Assembly: GCA_023140595.1 (NCBI GenBank)
Contig: JAGLLI010000034.1
Coordinates: forward strand, 1-15,963
DNA: 15,963 nucleotides
DNA from: Candidatus Parcubacteria bacterium
Lineage (GTDB): Bacteria > Patescibacteriota > Patescibacteriia > Patescibacteriales > UBA12075
Reading direction: 5' to 3'
Shown: one piece after another, positions 15,293-15,963 of the stretch
Position numbering within the stretch: position 1 is the stretch's first letter
How the letters are laid out: the number at the start of each line of letters is the position of its first letter
Program-made: the position numbers and the translations under genes
The notes under the pieces: generated by a model
The model's database searches: none
The model's input: only the letters and a program-made list of their open reading frames with translations
Told to the model about the DNA's origin: nothing

Positions 15293-15604
15293 ATGCCAAA
15301 CGAGCCAAGCAATAAAGAAATATTAGAAGCTATAAACGTTTTTTCAACTGAAACTGATAAACATTTTAATAAAATTGATGGACGTCTTGATAAAATTGAA
15401 AACACTATGGTTACTAAATATTATCTTAATGATAAACTTGATGAAAAACTCGCGGATTTACGCGGTGATTTGGTTGTATTAGTCAGAAAAGAGGATTCTA
15501 AAATGAAAAAATTAATTGATATATTAAAAAAACGCGATTTATTAAATGACACTGAATTTAATGAAATAATGTCAATGGAACCGTTTCCGCAATTGGCTTT
15601 GTAA
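15293..15604 (+). CDS. Small coiled-coil protein of unknown function
   Basis: A 103-residue, soluble, highly charged protein with no signal peptide or membrane segment. Residues about 15-85 show heptad-like spacing (KHFNKIDGRLDKIENTM, then DEKLADLRGDLVVLVRKEDS), so an oligomeric coiled coil is expected, followed by a short KKLIDILKKRDLLNDTEF region and a hydrophobic tail ending PFPQLAL. I do not recognise a named family; similar small coiled-coil proteins are frequent in Patescibacteria. It is transcribed alone, between its own promoter and a strong terminator, and is divergent from the RNA-ligase-like gene. Confidence 0.75.
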   Translation: MPNEPSNKEILEAINVFSTETDKHFNKIDGRLDKIENTMVTKYYLNDKLDEKLADLRGDLVVLVRKEDSKMKKLIDILKKRDLLNDTEFNEIMSMEPFPQLAL

Positions 15605-15610
15605 AATAAA

Positions 15611-15652
15611 AAAAATCGTAGGAAACAAAAATTTTTGTTCCCTACGATTTTT
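15611..15652 (+). terminator. Strong intrinsic terminator after the coiled-coil gene
   Basis: A 42-base inverted repeat begins 6 bases past the stop: a 12-bp outer stem (AAAAATCGTAGG and complement), one A-C mismatch, and an inner AACAAAAA/TTTTTGTT stem. The T-rich outer arm extends to a run of eight Ts, and the A-rich left flank would also serve minus-strand transcription. Confidence 0.85.
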
Positions 15653-15677
15653 TTTATACAAAATTATTGATTTGCAC

Positions 15678-15706
15678 TTGCAATAATCAAAAATTCCGTG
15701 TATAAT
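15678..15706 (+). promoter_or_regulatory. uvrA: Promoter of uvrA
   Basis: TTGCAA at 15678-15683, a 17-base spacer and a perfect TATAAT at 15701-15706 precede the uvrA ATG by about 31 bases. The -35 box lies inside a dyad, TTGATT (15667-15672) and AATCAA (15685-15690). No LexA box of the CGAACN4GTTCG or CTGTN8ACAG type is visible. Confidence 0.65.
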
Positions 15707-15737
15707 AAAGCAGTTATTAAAAATAATTTTATATAAA

Positions 15738-15963
15738 ATGGCAAAATCTAAAAATAATAATTTTATTAAAATCAAGGGCGCTCGCGTTCATAATTTGAAA
15801 AATATTAATGTGGATATTCCGAGGAATAAATTTACGGTTATTACCGGGCTTTCCGGTTCGGGAAAATCTTCATTGGCTTTTGATACTATTTACGCCGAAG
15901 GGCAAAGGCGATATGTTGAGTCGTTATCGGCCTACGCACGGCAATTTGTCGGGCTTATGGACA
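15738..15963 (+). CDS. uvrA: Excinuclease ABC subunit UvrA, N-terminal fragment (runs off right edge)
   Basis: UvrA is the ATP-binding damage-sensing subunit of nucleotide-excision repair. The 75 visible residues contain FIKIKGARVHNLKNINVDIP, the first Walker A motif GLSGSGKSSLAFDT and IYAEGQRRYVESLSAYARQF, which are diagnostic of the UvrA N-terminus. The ATG at 15738 is set by the family start; a short Lys/Asn-rich leader precedes the conserved region. It has its own promoter, directly after the coiled-coil gene terminator. Confidence 0.97.
   Translation, partial: MAKSKNNNFIKIKGARVHNLKNINVDIPRNKFTVITGLSGSGKSSLAFDTIYAEGQRRYVESLSAYARQFVGLMD

Noticed and set aside
15572..15775. A 67-residue minus-strand frame across the terminator and uvrA promoter.
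   Set aside because: It crosses a strong terminator hairpin and promoter elements and is of biased AT-driven composition.

Overview
The window is an AT-rich, gene-dense bacterial segment with about 14 protein genes and no stretch over 300 bases without a gene. Several traits suggest a member of the Patescibacteria (Candidate Phyla Radiation, perhaps the Parcubacteria side): a pilin-like protein of the Mbov_0395 type, an archaeal-type CMP kinase, compact operons, and almost no Shine-Dalgarno sequences (only the PhoH gene has a strong one). The standard code is used (TGA is not read as an amino acid in any recognised gene). The lineage is inferred from gene content, not proven.

Positions 1-5823 are all on the minus strand. 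From 5823 downwards there is an operon of a pilin-like membrane protein, a membrane-anchored clan GH-A glycosidase and a ROK-family sugar kinase, driven by a good promoter at 5853-5881. Then comes a PIN-PhoH ATPase whose frame is broken near its C-terminus, followed by a terminator, and finally the N-terminal 621 residues of SMC, which runs off the left edge.

Positions 5891-9725 form a plus-strand operon: a MOP-superfamily polysaccharide flippase, a GT4-fold glycosyltransferase, an RluA-type pseudouridine synthase and a CMP kinase. The first two fit cell-surface glycan assembly; the last two are RNA and nucleotide housekeeping. A hairpin terminator overlaps the last stop codon and is the first of several REP-like hairpins in the gap before valS.

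Positions 9874-15146 are minus strand again: RNA-ligase-like nucleotidyltransferase, AlbA_2/HATPase_c_4 protein, then, beyond a non-coding 86-bp tandem duplication, valS. ValRS carries an in-frame heptanucleotide tandem repeat. On the plus strand at the right are a small coiled-coil protein, forming a self-contained transcription unit, and the start of uvrA.

The most interesting points are an SMC that shows coiled coil where the hinge should lie, the interrupted phoH, the repeat inside valS, the REP-like cluster, the all-transition tandem duplication, and the AlbA_2/RNA-ligase pair. No clearly new multi-gene system can be demonstrated from the sequence alone.
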